Below, in pieces: positions 45,174-57,100 of a DNA stretch of 64,000 nucleotides. The translations under genes were made by a program, and so were the position numbers. Source of the DNA: Branchinecta lynchi. Lineage: Eukaryota > Arthropoda > Branchiopoda > Anostraca > Branchinectidae. Within the stretch, counting starts at the first letter, position 1; every line of letters begins with the position of its first letter. The stretch covers positions 23,055,252-23,119,251 of the forward strand of contig JAKZAP010000004.1 in NCBI GenBank assembly GCA_023053575.1. Reading direction: 5' to 3'. The notes under the pieces were generated by a model. The model saw only the letters and a list, made by a program, of their open reading frames with translations, was not told where the DNA came from and did no database searches.

Positions 45174-45525
45174 GATTTTAGTCCATCTTCAATTTGAAAC
45201 TGGTGCCTGCCTGCTTGCGTGCTAGAACGGAGCTTTCCACTGGAAAGCAGTAACATCTTTTGATGAAACGAAAGGTTCGCTACACAACTTCAGATAGTCC
45301 TCTCTGACATAGGCTATACAACTCCACTTCACTTCGCAAACCGTAGGCTCTGGCTCGATGACAAGCAAAAACCATCCTTATTGGCCCCAGGCAAGAGTTC
45401 TACGGAGCTTTCCAAAATGTAATGTCATATTCATCAATCCGGCCTAAGGTCCACACTTTCCGTAAAAACCGCACAGGTTAGACCCTTCTCAGTTACCAGG
45501 AATAAAATGAAATCGGAGTCATAGG

Positions 45526-45555
<30 letters not shown>
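45526..45555. repeat. Poly-A tract (30 A)
   Basis: Uninterrupted A run; possibly the tail of a + strand retroelement, but I see no recognisable body upstream. Confidence 0.9.
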
Positions 45556-45556
<1 letters not shown>

Positions 45557-45904
45557 GAGGACAAAACCAAAGTGTTGCTCTCGCAACACAATAAATAAAA
45601 CATTTAAACACACAGAAAAAGACCGGTGCACCAACAGTTCTTAAACTAACCAGTGTGATGTTCATACTTTGGGCAAGTCCGAGCGTAGTTCAAATGTGTG
45701 CGTATTGCACGCTCGTTTTTGCGCTAGAAAGGATAATTACTCAGTATTTTACGTGGCGTATAATTGCACTTTCCCTTCTGTGTTTTCGGTCCAAAACTCG
45801 AGGTTTCAGACAACTTCTTTACTTGTATTCGGTAGCGCTAAACTGACAAGTCAACTGGGTAACTGGGTCTGCCGATTGTCCTGTTTCGGCCAAGCTGACC
45901 AAGC

Positions 45905-47906
45905 GGCACTAGGGAAGTGCCATATACCGATCACTTTTCCGTCGGTCTGTCGGTCGGTCAGTCCGGTGTTTACGAGTTAGGGTACTTCCAGATATTCTAG
46001 GACGATGAAACTTGGGAGGTGTATTAGGGACCCGGCCAAACTAACTTGGAATTAGTCACTTGCCCGATCCGACCATTGTGGGGGGAGGGGGAGGTTGCGC
46101 AATCTAGAAAATAGGGGCATGCATAACTTTCGAACGGGTGATCGGATCTTAATGAAACTTGATACCTGGGAAGACCTCGTGTCTCAGATGCCTCATCTCA
46201 AATCCGGACCGGATCCGATGAATCTGAGGGGGAGTAGGAAATCGTGTGAAACTCTCGGAGTGGAGCGATCGGGATGAAACTTGGTGGGAAGAAGAAGCAA
46301 AAGCTCTAGATAAATAACTGGCAGAACTGGACCGGATTCGGATACTATGGGGGGCGTTCGAGGGGGGTTCCGGAATTCCTGCGATCCTTAGTTCATGTAC
46401 TTCCAGGTGGGCTAGGACAATAAAACTTGGCAGGCATATCAGAGACCCGGCATGATTAACTTGGAAACAGTCATTCGCCCGGTCGTGGGGGGAGGGGGAG
46501 ACGGCGGAATCCGGAGGGGGAGGTTACGAAATCTAGAAAATAGGGGCATGCATAACTTTCGAACGGGTGATCGGATCTTAATGAAACTTGATACCTGGGA
46601 AGACCTCGTGTCTCAGATGCCTCATCTCAAATCCGGACCTGATCCGATGAATCCTGAATCCGACGAATCCGATCCGACCATTGTGGGGGGAGGGGGAGGT
46701 TGCGCAATCTAGAAAATAGGGGCATGCATAACTTTCGAACGGGTGATCGGATCTTAATGAAACCTGATACCTGGGAAGACCTCGTGTCTCAGATGCCTCA
46801 TCTCAAATCCGGACCGGATCCGATGAATCTGAGGGGGAGGCGGAAATCGTGTGAAACTCTCGGAGTGGAGCGATCGGGATGAAACTTGGTGGGAAGAACA
46901 AGCTCTAGATAAATAACTGACAGAACCGGACTGGATTCGGATACTGTGGGGGGAGTTCGAGGGGGGTTCCGGAATTCCTGCGATCCTTAGTTCATGTACT
47001 TTCAGGTGGGCTAGGACGATAAAACTTGGCAGGCATATCAGAGACCCGGCCTGATTAACTTGGAAACAGTCATTCGCCCGGTCGTGGGGGGGGGGAGACG
47101 GCGGAATCTGGAAATTAGTGGCATGCATAACTTTCGAACGGGTTATCGGAAACTTGATATCTTGAAAGAACTCATGTCTCAGATGTGCCATTTCAGGTGC
47201 GGACCGGATCCGATGAAGTGGGGGGGGGGTTGGAGGGGAGAACCGGATCTTGTGATACGCATAGAGTGGAGCGATCAGGATGAAACTTGGTGGGATCCTA
47301 TGCGCATCAGTGAGAGAATCGGACCGGATTCGGGTACCGGGGGGGGGGGGCTATAAGGGGGTGTCCGGAATCCGGGTGATCGTGAGTTAAGGTACACCCA
47401 GTCGTGCTAAAACGATAAAACTTTGCTGGAGCATTAGAAACTTGACATCATTGGGTTAAACATCGTGACTTCTCCGATCCGACCATTCCTTAAACAACTC
47501 TATTCATCTTAACCACAAAATACAAAAATACTTTTAAGCAATATTTACTTGTTCGAGATCGTCAAGAGTACATGAATCTTTTTGCCTCAGGGTTTTGCTT
47601 ATAAATTAATCTTTGTCACCCTTAAAGAGCGCATCTTAACCGAAAAATGAAAAAAAAAAACTTTTGACCATCACTTCCATCCTCTGACCCAGCCTTGCAA
47701 GTTTGGCGCATCTTAACCGAATACTTCCATCTGTCCCAGCCTTGCCGGTTTTTGTTATCCTTCTTGTTTCCTTTTGCTTTCTGTCTCCTATTTTCATGTT
47801 TAAAGTGAAACCATAAGTTGAATTTTCAGCCCCCTTCTTTTTTTCTTGTTGGGGTATTTCTTACTACATACGCTTGCAAGTGCCATATGAGCTTACAGCT
47901 CTTGTT
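45905..47906 (+). mobile_element. F1 HINE-like element, copy d
   Basis: Left hairpin GGCACTAGGGAAGTGCC then ATATACCGATCACTTTTCCG and a GTCGGTCTGTCGGTCGGTCA microsatellite. The core includes nearly identical units starting about 46073, 46509 and 46676 (TTGCGCAATCTAGAAAATAG, CATAACTTTCGAACGGGTGA, GATGAAACTTGGTGGGAAGA). Right end CAAGTGCCATATGAGCTTACAGCTCTTGTT. The low divergence between units indicates recent internal amplification. Confidence 0.85.
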
Positions 47907-48410
47907 TCTTTCCTGATTCTAGTTTGAGATTGGGAAGGGAGATTTTCTTCCGGATGGACTGCACTAACATTTCTTCGTCTGATTTTCTCCTCAGTAAGGC
48001 GCATCGTACCCTGTCCTGTCTGTAGGATCAAGAACGAATAATGATAAGAACCTGTGTCGCTTGGCTCTGCACAGAGCAAAACGGCGATCGAGCTCTGTAA
48101 ATACTTAGCGGGTGTTTATACCCGAGACTCCATATTATCTAGCGCTGAATGCTGCAGAGACGCAAGAACGCAGAAGTCTCTGGTAGGCCATAGTGACTGA
48201 GGTCGAGCCGGGAATTTCTTAGTCGGGGCAAGGATGAGTTTCGAGAAGGGAGAGACAGATGTTCTTCTACATAGTTGTATTGTAAGTTGTTGGCAAGACT
48301 TCATACATACCACAGCCCAAGCTGACTGCGAATCATTGTCGGCTGTCGAGAAAAAACTTGGACACGACGTCGAGACGTCTTCGTACTGTGTGTGGGTCTG
48401 TTGTCCTTGC

Positions 48411-49423
48411 GTTTTGGGGATCCCAAGTGACGGGATACCTATGATTTGGCAAAGGTTGTCCCTCTATCTGTCTGTTAGGACGATAACTCTCAGAGGGGTT
48501 GAGATAGTTTATTCAAACTTGGCATGAGGACTCTTTGGGTCGAAGTATAGGTCAAGTTCCAAAATGGGCTCTGGAGCTCTACATTTAGGGGTGGGTTTCA
48601 AATTAAGGTGCGGAAAATATGTTTTTAAAACCTTAAGAGATAATCCATTTAGGGATAAAGAGAATTATCTTCTCGGCGGACAAGTAGTTCACCCTGAATC
48701 CGGCAAAACCCGGAAAATTTGTGAAATGTAAAAGTTCAAGTTGATTAGAGGTTGATTTAGAGACATGCTGGACCAGAATATGAAATTTATTTGCTTGCCG
48801 TACAAGTGGTTCACCCGGAATCTGGGAAAACCAGAACATTTGCGAAAAGTTAAAGTTTAATCGCAAGTTGATTGGAGGTTGATTTATGGGTATGGAAACA
48901 TGCCGAGTCCGAATATCAAAATTATTATCTTGCCGATCAAGTAGATGGCCCGGAATCCGTCCACAACCAGTAATTAGCATGAAGTTCTAAATCCCAATGA
49001 TATAGTCGATATAGGTCGAGGTTTCAGCATGTTATTGCAGCTTTCGCACATACTAAAAAAAATTTGGCATCGGGGTAAGGAGACATGCTGAACTTTATTT
49101 CCTTGGCGGATAAGCTGGCAAAATTTGCAAAAACCCGGAAATTTGGATCGAAAGGTTCGCCTCTCAATGTCACTAGCCCTTTTGCTCTGCACGCAGTTTG
49201 CCGAGAGTAGCCTACCGCCAAAAGGAGGAATTCGGTCAAGTTGGTCTGAAGTCGATTAGAGATGAGATGTTTGAGTTAACCTGCATGTTGAACCCATATT
49301 TGAACTTGAAAAATGAAAAAGGGGTTTGGCAAAGACCAGAAATCTACAAGATTGGCTTGTCTGGATCAAGTGATCAATAAATTTTCAATATTTGAGAACC
49401 CTTCGAAACCTTTCGTCTTGTTT
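48411..49423 (+). mobile_element. F2 HINE-like element, copy d
   Basis: Left end GTTTTGGGGATCCCAAGTGACGGGATACCTATG, CTGTCTGTTAGGACGATAACTCTC, GGGCTCTGGAGCTCTACATTTAGGG, then four or more core units. The right end is degenerate, TTTGAGAACCCTTCGAAACCTTTCGTCTTGTTTTC, still matching the F2 right-end pattern. Confidence 0.75.
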
Positions 49424-49479
49424 TCTCTCTCTTTCGTCTATACTCCGTTTTGTTCTGAGTGAAAAATACGGGTAATTAA

Positions 49480-50389
49480 TACTTTATTATCTGTTTTGCG
49501 TAGTAAGAAATGGTAGGACTGCTTTTGAACACACAAGGTTCCATTCTTTTCCATAGTGTTTGTAGGCGTTGGTCAATTGCTTAGGCAGTGATTGATGACC
49601 AGCATGGTCTTCTTGCTTCCCTAACATCCAGTAATTTGAAGGGACACGGTCTCGGGAGTGCAAGGTGGAAACCATCCCTTGAAGACAAATAAGCCGATTT
49701 CGTCTCTCAATAAAATGGGGGTAAAAACGGGGGCTGAGTGAACTAGAACTCTGTTACCGTTTCAACGGTGGTTATGTTGCATCCCTTTATTTTTACCTCA
49801 CCAGAAAGCCATGTACCAGCATGGCGGAGGTTCGATCCCATGCCCGTTACTCAGATATCTTTCGCATTTAGACATACACATTCCATTACATCAGTTAAAA
49901 TCTAGCGATAAAATGGTATCTGCTACGATACGTAAGCTCGATTAAACGGACGTGTCACGTTACGGTTGCGAGAGGCGTCGCGAATACGGGAGGGGGGGGG
50001 GGGCACCCCCAGCTCCTTTTTTTGGCCATTCGATAAAGAACAGTTATTCGACGCGAAGCTCCACTATTTTACTGAAAAACAGTTGGTAATATATAACGGT
50101 AAGTGCCTTGCCCTTAAGCAAACATTTTGGCTTTTGCGGTCGCTTTTCCGTACGTCTTTCACGATGAGCACGAGTCAGGGTACTTCCCGACGGTCTAAAG
50201 GGAATACACTAGGCAAGTATATTAGCGCTGTCGTCAGATTGGCCTAGATATTGTATTCGCCTGATTAGACTATCCGTGTGTTGGAGCAAAAGGGAATCTG
50301 GAACCTTGTGGCACGCGTAATCCCTGTTCAGGCCGCGACTGTAAACCGAGTCACAATATATTTTAAGCCGCTCAAGCTGTAAATGAATT
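49480..50389. other. Intergenic, nothing identified
   Basis: No exon or RNA gene is recognised. G-rich tract at 49991-50002 with a CCCCC partner just after it, part of an unidentified repeat. Confidence 0.4.
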
Positions 50390-50599
50390 TGTTGCTTGGG
50401 CTTGAAGCGGACTCTTGCGAAGAAGTGCCGAAATATGTCTAGCAAAATGTAGCTGACGTATCTGTTTTGCAGTATCAAATACGACTCGCAGCCAGCTTGG
50501 GCTAAAGGAACATAAATCACAATACTGGGTCGGTTGAATTACAAACAATTTACTGAACGTAAAATGACAAGAAAGTTGAGATTTCGGGTATTCGTTTTA

Positions 50600-50815
50600 C
50601 ATATAAATACTCCTTCAGCGCAAGCTGACTGGGAAACATATGTTCAAACAATGCATAAAACGGATACGTCAGCTACGATGCTTTGGCAGTGATATTTTGC
50701 AGGTTATTTTGTAGATTGCAGGTTCGTTTCTTCCCCAACGTTGTCTCTGACGTTTGACAGCCTGACGACGACCCTAGTATCGTAGCTGACGTATCCGTTT
50801 TATGCATTTTGAATA
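50600..50815. repeat. Inverted GGACCC-family element
   Basis: Left arm AACAATGCATAAAACGGATACGTCAGCTACGAT, right arm ATCGTAGCTGACGTATCCGTTTTATGCATT, about 130 bp apart, with GCAGGTTCGTTTCTTCCCC and CAGCCTGACGACGACCC inside. Another fragment is at about 50390-50510. Confidence 0.75.
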
Positions 50816-51039
50816 TATATTGAACAGATTTGGGCTACCCTTGCTTACTGCACTGACACGATAGATCACGGTACCGTAGTGCATGAAAGCGTTTTGTGAA
50901 TTGGCTCAGGCGTTTGCGGACGCCACTTGGCGCCGAAGGTGCTTTAGATACTCATTTAGGAGAGTCCATTCTGTTCGTAGGCACCAACAACTAGACTCCC
51001 ACACGAGCAGCTGTGTTTTAACTTTTCTGAATTTTGCAG

Positions 51040-51185
51040 ACCATGTTTGGGAGGTGACTGTTGCGAAGAAAAGTCTTGGATCGACCAAGAACATCAATGG
51101 TCCCTACAGGCTTTGTTTGACTGCCAAATCCCTTAAGTTGGTGAAGGTGACTTCGGATGATAATCCAGAAAGCTACGAGTTTTTG
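51040..51185 (+). CDS. IRS: IRS exon A (PTB, N-terminal half)
   Basis: Acceptor CTGAATTTTGCAG at 51039, donor TTTTTG|GTAAGT. The product HVWEVTVAKKSLGSTKNING then PYRLCLTAKSLKLVKVTSDD aligns with the beginning of the IRS PTB (VWQV...GLG-TKN...YRLCLT). The preceding 50883-51039 reading frame is intronic and not IRS-like. Confidence 0.9.
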
Positions 51186-54100
51186 GTAAGTTTACTGGAG
51201 TCTGCGATGAAAGCCTCTGCTTATCTCTTTTACTATATCAATTATGCTTCTGTATGACCTGGAGCTGATACTTGGTGGCTCCCCCCTTTCTCGGTTAGGA
51301 ATTAGGATATTTTGAACATAGGGCAGGGCACGAATATGTTAGTGAATAACATGGAAATTTCAGAAAGAAAAAAAAATCACCATCTTGATGGTATATAACT
51401 AATTAAGTAAGTAAGTAATTTATCTTTGATCCGCCACTTCAAAGGCGGAGTATGTAAAATAAAGTAAAATAATTAAATAAAACATAACAGATACAATATA
51501 CAATTTTTCGTTCATCGGCCAGAAAAGAATGTAGAGTGTCATGTACTGGCTGGGCCCTGTTGTCCATGAGTTTAAAGGTATGACAAGAGTTAAATACGGC
51601 GCAGACAAAGCGTGAATAGAAATAAAGGTATACAAAAATGTAACCCACTAGAGTCGCATAGACAAGGGTGACGAACATCGCCCCTGTGCCAAGAAATCCC
51701 CCTCCGCCTACGCCAGCGTGAATTTGTGTCAAACAATCACAAGCAAGCAACCAACAGTAAAAACAGTAGAAATGACAAAAAATGTCAAGACTGAAAAATG
51801 TAAGAAAAAAAGGGATGTTGTGTAATAGTTAATCCTGTTATTTTGCGTTCTTATTGACTTTTTCTCGAGGCCAATAGCCTACTTTTTGCATTGTATTCTT
51901 ATTGTCATGATTAAAGTCTTTGGTTCATGTGGGCCGAGAAGGTGGGTGACACCATCGTTTATCAATGGGTCGGATTTTTACGAACACACTGTTACCTTTG
52001 TTTCCCCGAAAATCCTCATGGTAGCTAACGTTATCGACAAATTACTTGAACACAATCCACTCCTGAACGCCAATCCGCCATTGCTGATTAACTATTCATT
52101 AACCTCCTGACGCTGGTGAAAAGATTACTAGAATCTTCGAGAAGATGGAGTGGCGTGTAAGAGGATTAAAACAACTAAGTATATCACCATGTGGACTTTT
52201 AGATATGTCGGAACAAGGAATCATCGGCCAGTTTGACATTTTTTCTACACGGTCTACACGTTGCAAGGGCTAGAATGCTTATGATATAACTTCTGTAATA
52301 GTAACGATGTCCACAGTGCGCCAAAACCGGGCAATGAAGTATGGACATTTAAACAGGTTCGACGGTTAGACAGATGAGTTTCTGCTGGAAAAAGCCCCTC
52401 CCAATAATTGAACTCTGTTGCAAAATAAATTTCTACACCCTGAAGTCCGCACTAGTCGTTACGGGAACTCGTGTGTGCCTTTTTTTTAACTTCGGTGTTC
52501 AATGCTGAACCGTAGTGTGTGTTTGTTATTTATGTGTTTGTTATTTATAATTTGTAAGAAACTGAATTTAGTTATGCTATGATAGTTTCTAAATGTACCT
52601 ATCTCTCTCTCTGCCGCAAGGCAACCCCTTGTAGTATTACAAAAACGGTAATATCGTACTACATCCTAACTAGAGCTTAAAATCAACGAGAATGATGTTT
52701 TTCGTCGTAAAAGTCCCAGAAGCAGGAAGATCGTACATTGACCTATTTGCTTAGTTTGTAACATTTGTACATACTAAAAAATGTTCTACTTCTAATATTT
52801 GAAAATTTGTACTTGCCTTCCTATTTTTTTTTCTCTTTTTTTATTTTTCTGTACTCGTGTAGTGAGTTAATAAAATACATTCGGTCATTCAGTTATTACA
52901 TACTGAGAAGGTGCTAGTAAACCTGAAGTTGAGAAACGGATTCTCTGCAATATTGACTACGGATAAATTTTCTCAAGAGTAAAATGTAAAGCGTGTTTCT
53001 GCTTAATTTTAGAGTCAACGTGTCAGTAAGGAATTGAAATGAGAGGTTTTAACCAAAGAATAAACGAGTATATTTAGAAAAAAGACCAATGAAGTGGAAC
53101 AACATAATTATTACCGTAACTTCGTAATACTAAGGAGAGAGAAAACTCAGTCGTGCCTTTGAAACTGTCGTCGTGACTGGTAAGCCCGACAAGTTGTCAG
53201 GTGCCGAAACAATCAAGATGGTGAGTTAGAGGCGACCAACCTCGCTATATGATGTAATGCTTAAAGTTTAACTAAAAAGGGTTGAGATAAGAAAATGTAG
53301 TTACCCATCACATATTCACTTAAATAAACGATTACTTCGTTGCTCTGCTATTCACGAACAATCGATTTTCATAAAGTGGACTTTCTCTGTCGGATTTGTG
53401 GTACCTCTGTGCGCTTGTACCTGTGTTGAATATAATTTCGTGAACCACATCGGCCTGACATATCACAAAAAATCAACGAAGAAACCAACGAAAATGGGGT
53501 TTGTAAATGCCAACGAATATACTGAAATACAAAAGCGAATATTTCGGAATGACAACCGCCTCTCTTTTTCAGCGCAGACAAAAAAAATCGAGGAAAAATC
53601 CCAAAACGAGGATGTAGATCAACAACCAAGAAAACCAACAAGAATCCGAAAATTAAATCAAAATTGGAAGAATTAAAGGCCTAAACTAAAGACAGCGAGC
53701 CACAATACCTGCGAATAACAATCACGACTGTTCTCGCTCGGTACTAGCGAGTGACCAGTGTGAGAGATTCACACGCCACATCAGACCAAAAACCATAAGA
53801 CGTCCTTGTCTGAGCATGAACGTTTAATACTAGCGAGTGACCGTTCTCTCTAGTACCGAGCGAGAACAGTCGTAATCGTTATTCGCAGGTATTGGTGACA
53901 ATGGTGAGTGGCTTGCTGTCTTTATTTTAAGCTTTCAGTTCTTCCAATTTTGTTTTAATTTTCGAGTTTTCTTGTTGGTTTTCTGTTTTGTTTTAGTTTT
54001 CTTGGTTGTTGGATTTTTCCTCGGAATTTTTGCCTGCGCTGAAGAAGGGAGGCAGTTGTCCTCCCGAATATTCGCTCTGGTATTTCAGTATATTCGTTGG

Positions 54101-57100
54101 CATTTACAAACCCCATTTTCGTTGGTTTCTTCGTTGATGTTTTGTGCTGTACGTGTTGAATGCTTTACAAAAACGATTTATGCTAAGTAAGTGTTGACGC
54201 AGTGAGCTTACCTTCACTTTTCGACAGGGATAAGCCATGTTTCTGTTGAGGTTCAGATTTTCTGCTTCATATTAGAACGTTGCGTGGTGAGGACGCCCCG
54301 ATATTCTGAGTGTCCTACCTGGAGCATGTTGAAAAATCAAGAAAATCCCTAACACAGTCCAAGCAATTCACTGAATCCGATTATATGACACAAAAAATAA
54401 GTTGGCTTCTCAGTTAAACGTTAGAGATACGTGCACACATAGTGTGCAGGAAAGCAATAAGAGTTGTTTACTTCGAGTTTGCGAAGTTTTTGCTTGGAGT
54501 ACCTCTTTGGACGAGAAATACTTCACTAATTGTTAAATACGGTGTTTTTGATCCCACAGATGTCATCAATAAGTTTCTAGTCCCTGGATCGCAAGCATAG
54601 CATGTACCAGTCATTTTTAAAGTAGGCTAGTTGTGCTAGTCTTTGTTTATTTGTTAGTTTAGTGTGATTCGTTTTTATTTATTTTTTTCTTCTTTTTGGG
54701 ATCCCAAAACGTAAGTGGAGGGATACCTATGACATCGCCAAAGTTGTCCGTCTGTCCGTCCGTCCGTCTGTCCGTCCGTCTGTAAGCACGATAACTCTCG
54801 AAGGGAGTGAGATATTTTGATGAAACTTGGTGTGAGGATTCGTTTGGTCGTCGGACCAGTCAAGTTCGTAGATGGGCTTTGTAGCCCTACATTTAGGGGT
54901 GGGGGAGGGGTTTTAAATTAGGGGGCAAACAAAATATTTTGAAACAGCTAATGTGATAGTCGATTATGGGGTAAGAAGACATGCTGAGCACGATGGTGAA
55001 AACTATTTTGTCATCGGACGAGTAGTTCGCCCGGAATCCGGCCAAAACCGGAAAGTTTGTTAAAAGTAAAAGTTTTATTTGAAGTTGATTAGATGTTTGA
55101 TTTAGGGGTAGGAAGACATGCTGAAGACGATGGTGAAAACCATTTTCTCGACGGACAAGTAGTACGCCCGGAATCCGGCCGAAACCGGAAAGTTTGTTAA
55201 AAGCAAAAGTTCGAGTAGATGACAGATTAAGGGGTAAGAAGGGAGGCTGAGTCGGTTTATGACAATGTTTTTTTATCCGGACATATAATTTTTCTGGAAT
55301 CCGGTTGTAACCGGATTTTTTTTAAGTCAAACTTTTATTCAAAGTTGATTAGATGTTCTTTATAGGGATAAGGAGATACGCTGGTTTTGTTTCTGTATTT
55401 TTTTTGTTTGCTGGGCTAGTAGTTCGCTCGGAAATCGACAGGAAGTCTCGGTCAGTATCGTCAAAATAGATATGGTTTATAGAGGTATATCTGAACTTGG
55501 TTTTCTCTGATGATTAGCCTGTCCAAGACTGGATCTGGCGAAGACAAGACTCGATTGTCTGAATCAAATATTAGATTTTTGGGATCCCATCGACACCTTT
55601 GGTCTTGTTTCTTCCCTTCTTATACTCCATTTGTCACATTTCGTGTTTAGAATGGGTTAATAAAATCATTCATTCATTCACAGTCCGATAAGATTTTGCA
55701 TGCGAAAATATCAATGCGAAATTCGCGTTGCCATGGGGAAACCTACATGGCTACATGCAATGCTTCAGAATTACGCAGCGAAGGAGGAAACTCGCATCCG
55801 ACTGCGAAAGTCGAACTGAGTGGGAACGTACCTTTAATCGAGTGGGATTGAAATTACTGAGAGTCGTCGTATGTGTTTTTTTTTAGCTGAGCCATATTCG
55901 TCGGTGCGGTAACGCTGACAGCTACTTCTTCATGGTTGTTGGTCGGAGCGCGGTTACGGGGCAAGGTGAATTCTGGATGCAGTCGGAAGACACGCTTATC
56001 GCGCAGAACATGCACGAGGCTGTTCTTGGGTAAGTACAGGTCCCTCTCGTGTCATCGATAGCGGAAGTACTCAGCCTTGGGGTCGCTTCTTTGAGCGTGT
56101 TTCAACCTACTTACCATAGTTACTACGTATGACGTCACGAATTCCAGCTTCTTGGCGTTAAGGCGGGAACGCATTTTTTTTATTTTAAGCAAAATATCTT
56201 GCCATGGGCTAATCAGACCAATCAAATCAAAGGTATTTGTAGTTACCATGTTTACTGCGCTCCCGAGCGTGGTAAACAATTAGTTACTATTTCGAGACGG
56301 TTGGAACGGTCAGCGTAGTAACTTTTCGCGAGGTTGGAACGAAAAAGTAAATAATAGTTAATATTGCTAGAAGGGTGGCACACGCTCTTTAGCAGCACTC
56401 CTGACTTGGGCTCGCCTCATGCGTAAGCGATATTGTTCGTAGTGTGGATGGATGGGTGGATGGATTGGAGATACTGGGGACGCATGGTGCGGATGGCCGA
56501 GGGCAGACTTCCTAACGACGCATGGTGTTGGAAACCTTTTGGCCTGCGTGCAAAGGGTAGGCAGCGCTCCACACTTGGCAGACCTCGAGACGGAAGCCAA
56601 GTCAGGTCGGATCACGATGACCGAACTGTGTAATGCTGCCCAGGATAGAGGCACCTGGAGGTCATAAGTTGTCGCCTTATGCGCTACCAGGCGCGGGAAG
56701 ACCTAAGTCTAAGTAAGTACTGGAAGAGTCCAGGAGATTGTTCGAACCTGTGCGGATGGTCCGGGAGTTAAGGGCTGAGTATCGGAGAGTTACTTGTTCA
56801 GTATTGGTGTTCAGAGAGGTGGAGACTTGCGTTGTCCCCTCATATGGAAATTCAGAGGAGAAGATTCTCCCAATTGTTCTTCCTCGTTTTAAAATTTTTT
56901 ATTTTTATGTATAGGGCGATGAATGCCAGCTCCAGAGAGAGGGATGTTGTTGCCCGCGTTCGACCCAGGACGCACTCAAGCTCGGCCGCTCAAGAGACAC
57001 CCAAGCCAGGGACATCAATTCCCAGACGCCAAACAAACCCTGGTATGAATGAATTTTAATTAATGCCCAAATTTGTTCCGATCTACTTTTTTTCGTGACC

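Noticed and set aside
46095..47356. Repeated MRNLENRGMHNFRTGDRILM-type ORFs
   Set aside because: Same peptide arises only because the DNA unit is repeated; it is interrupted in other F1 copies, with no sign of coding constraint.
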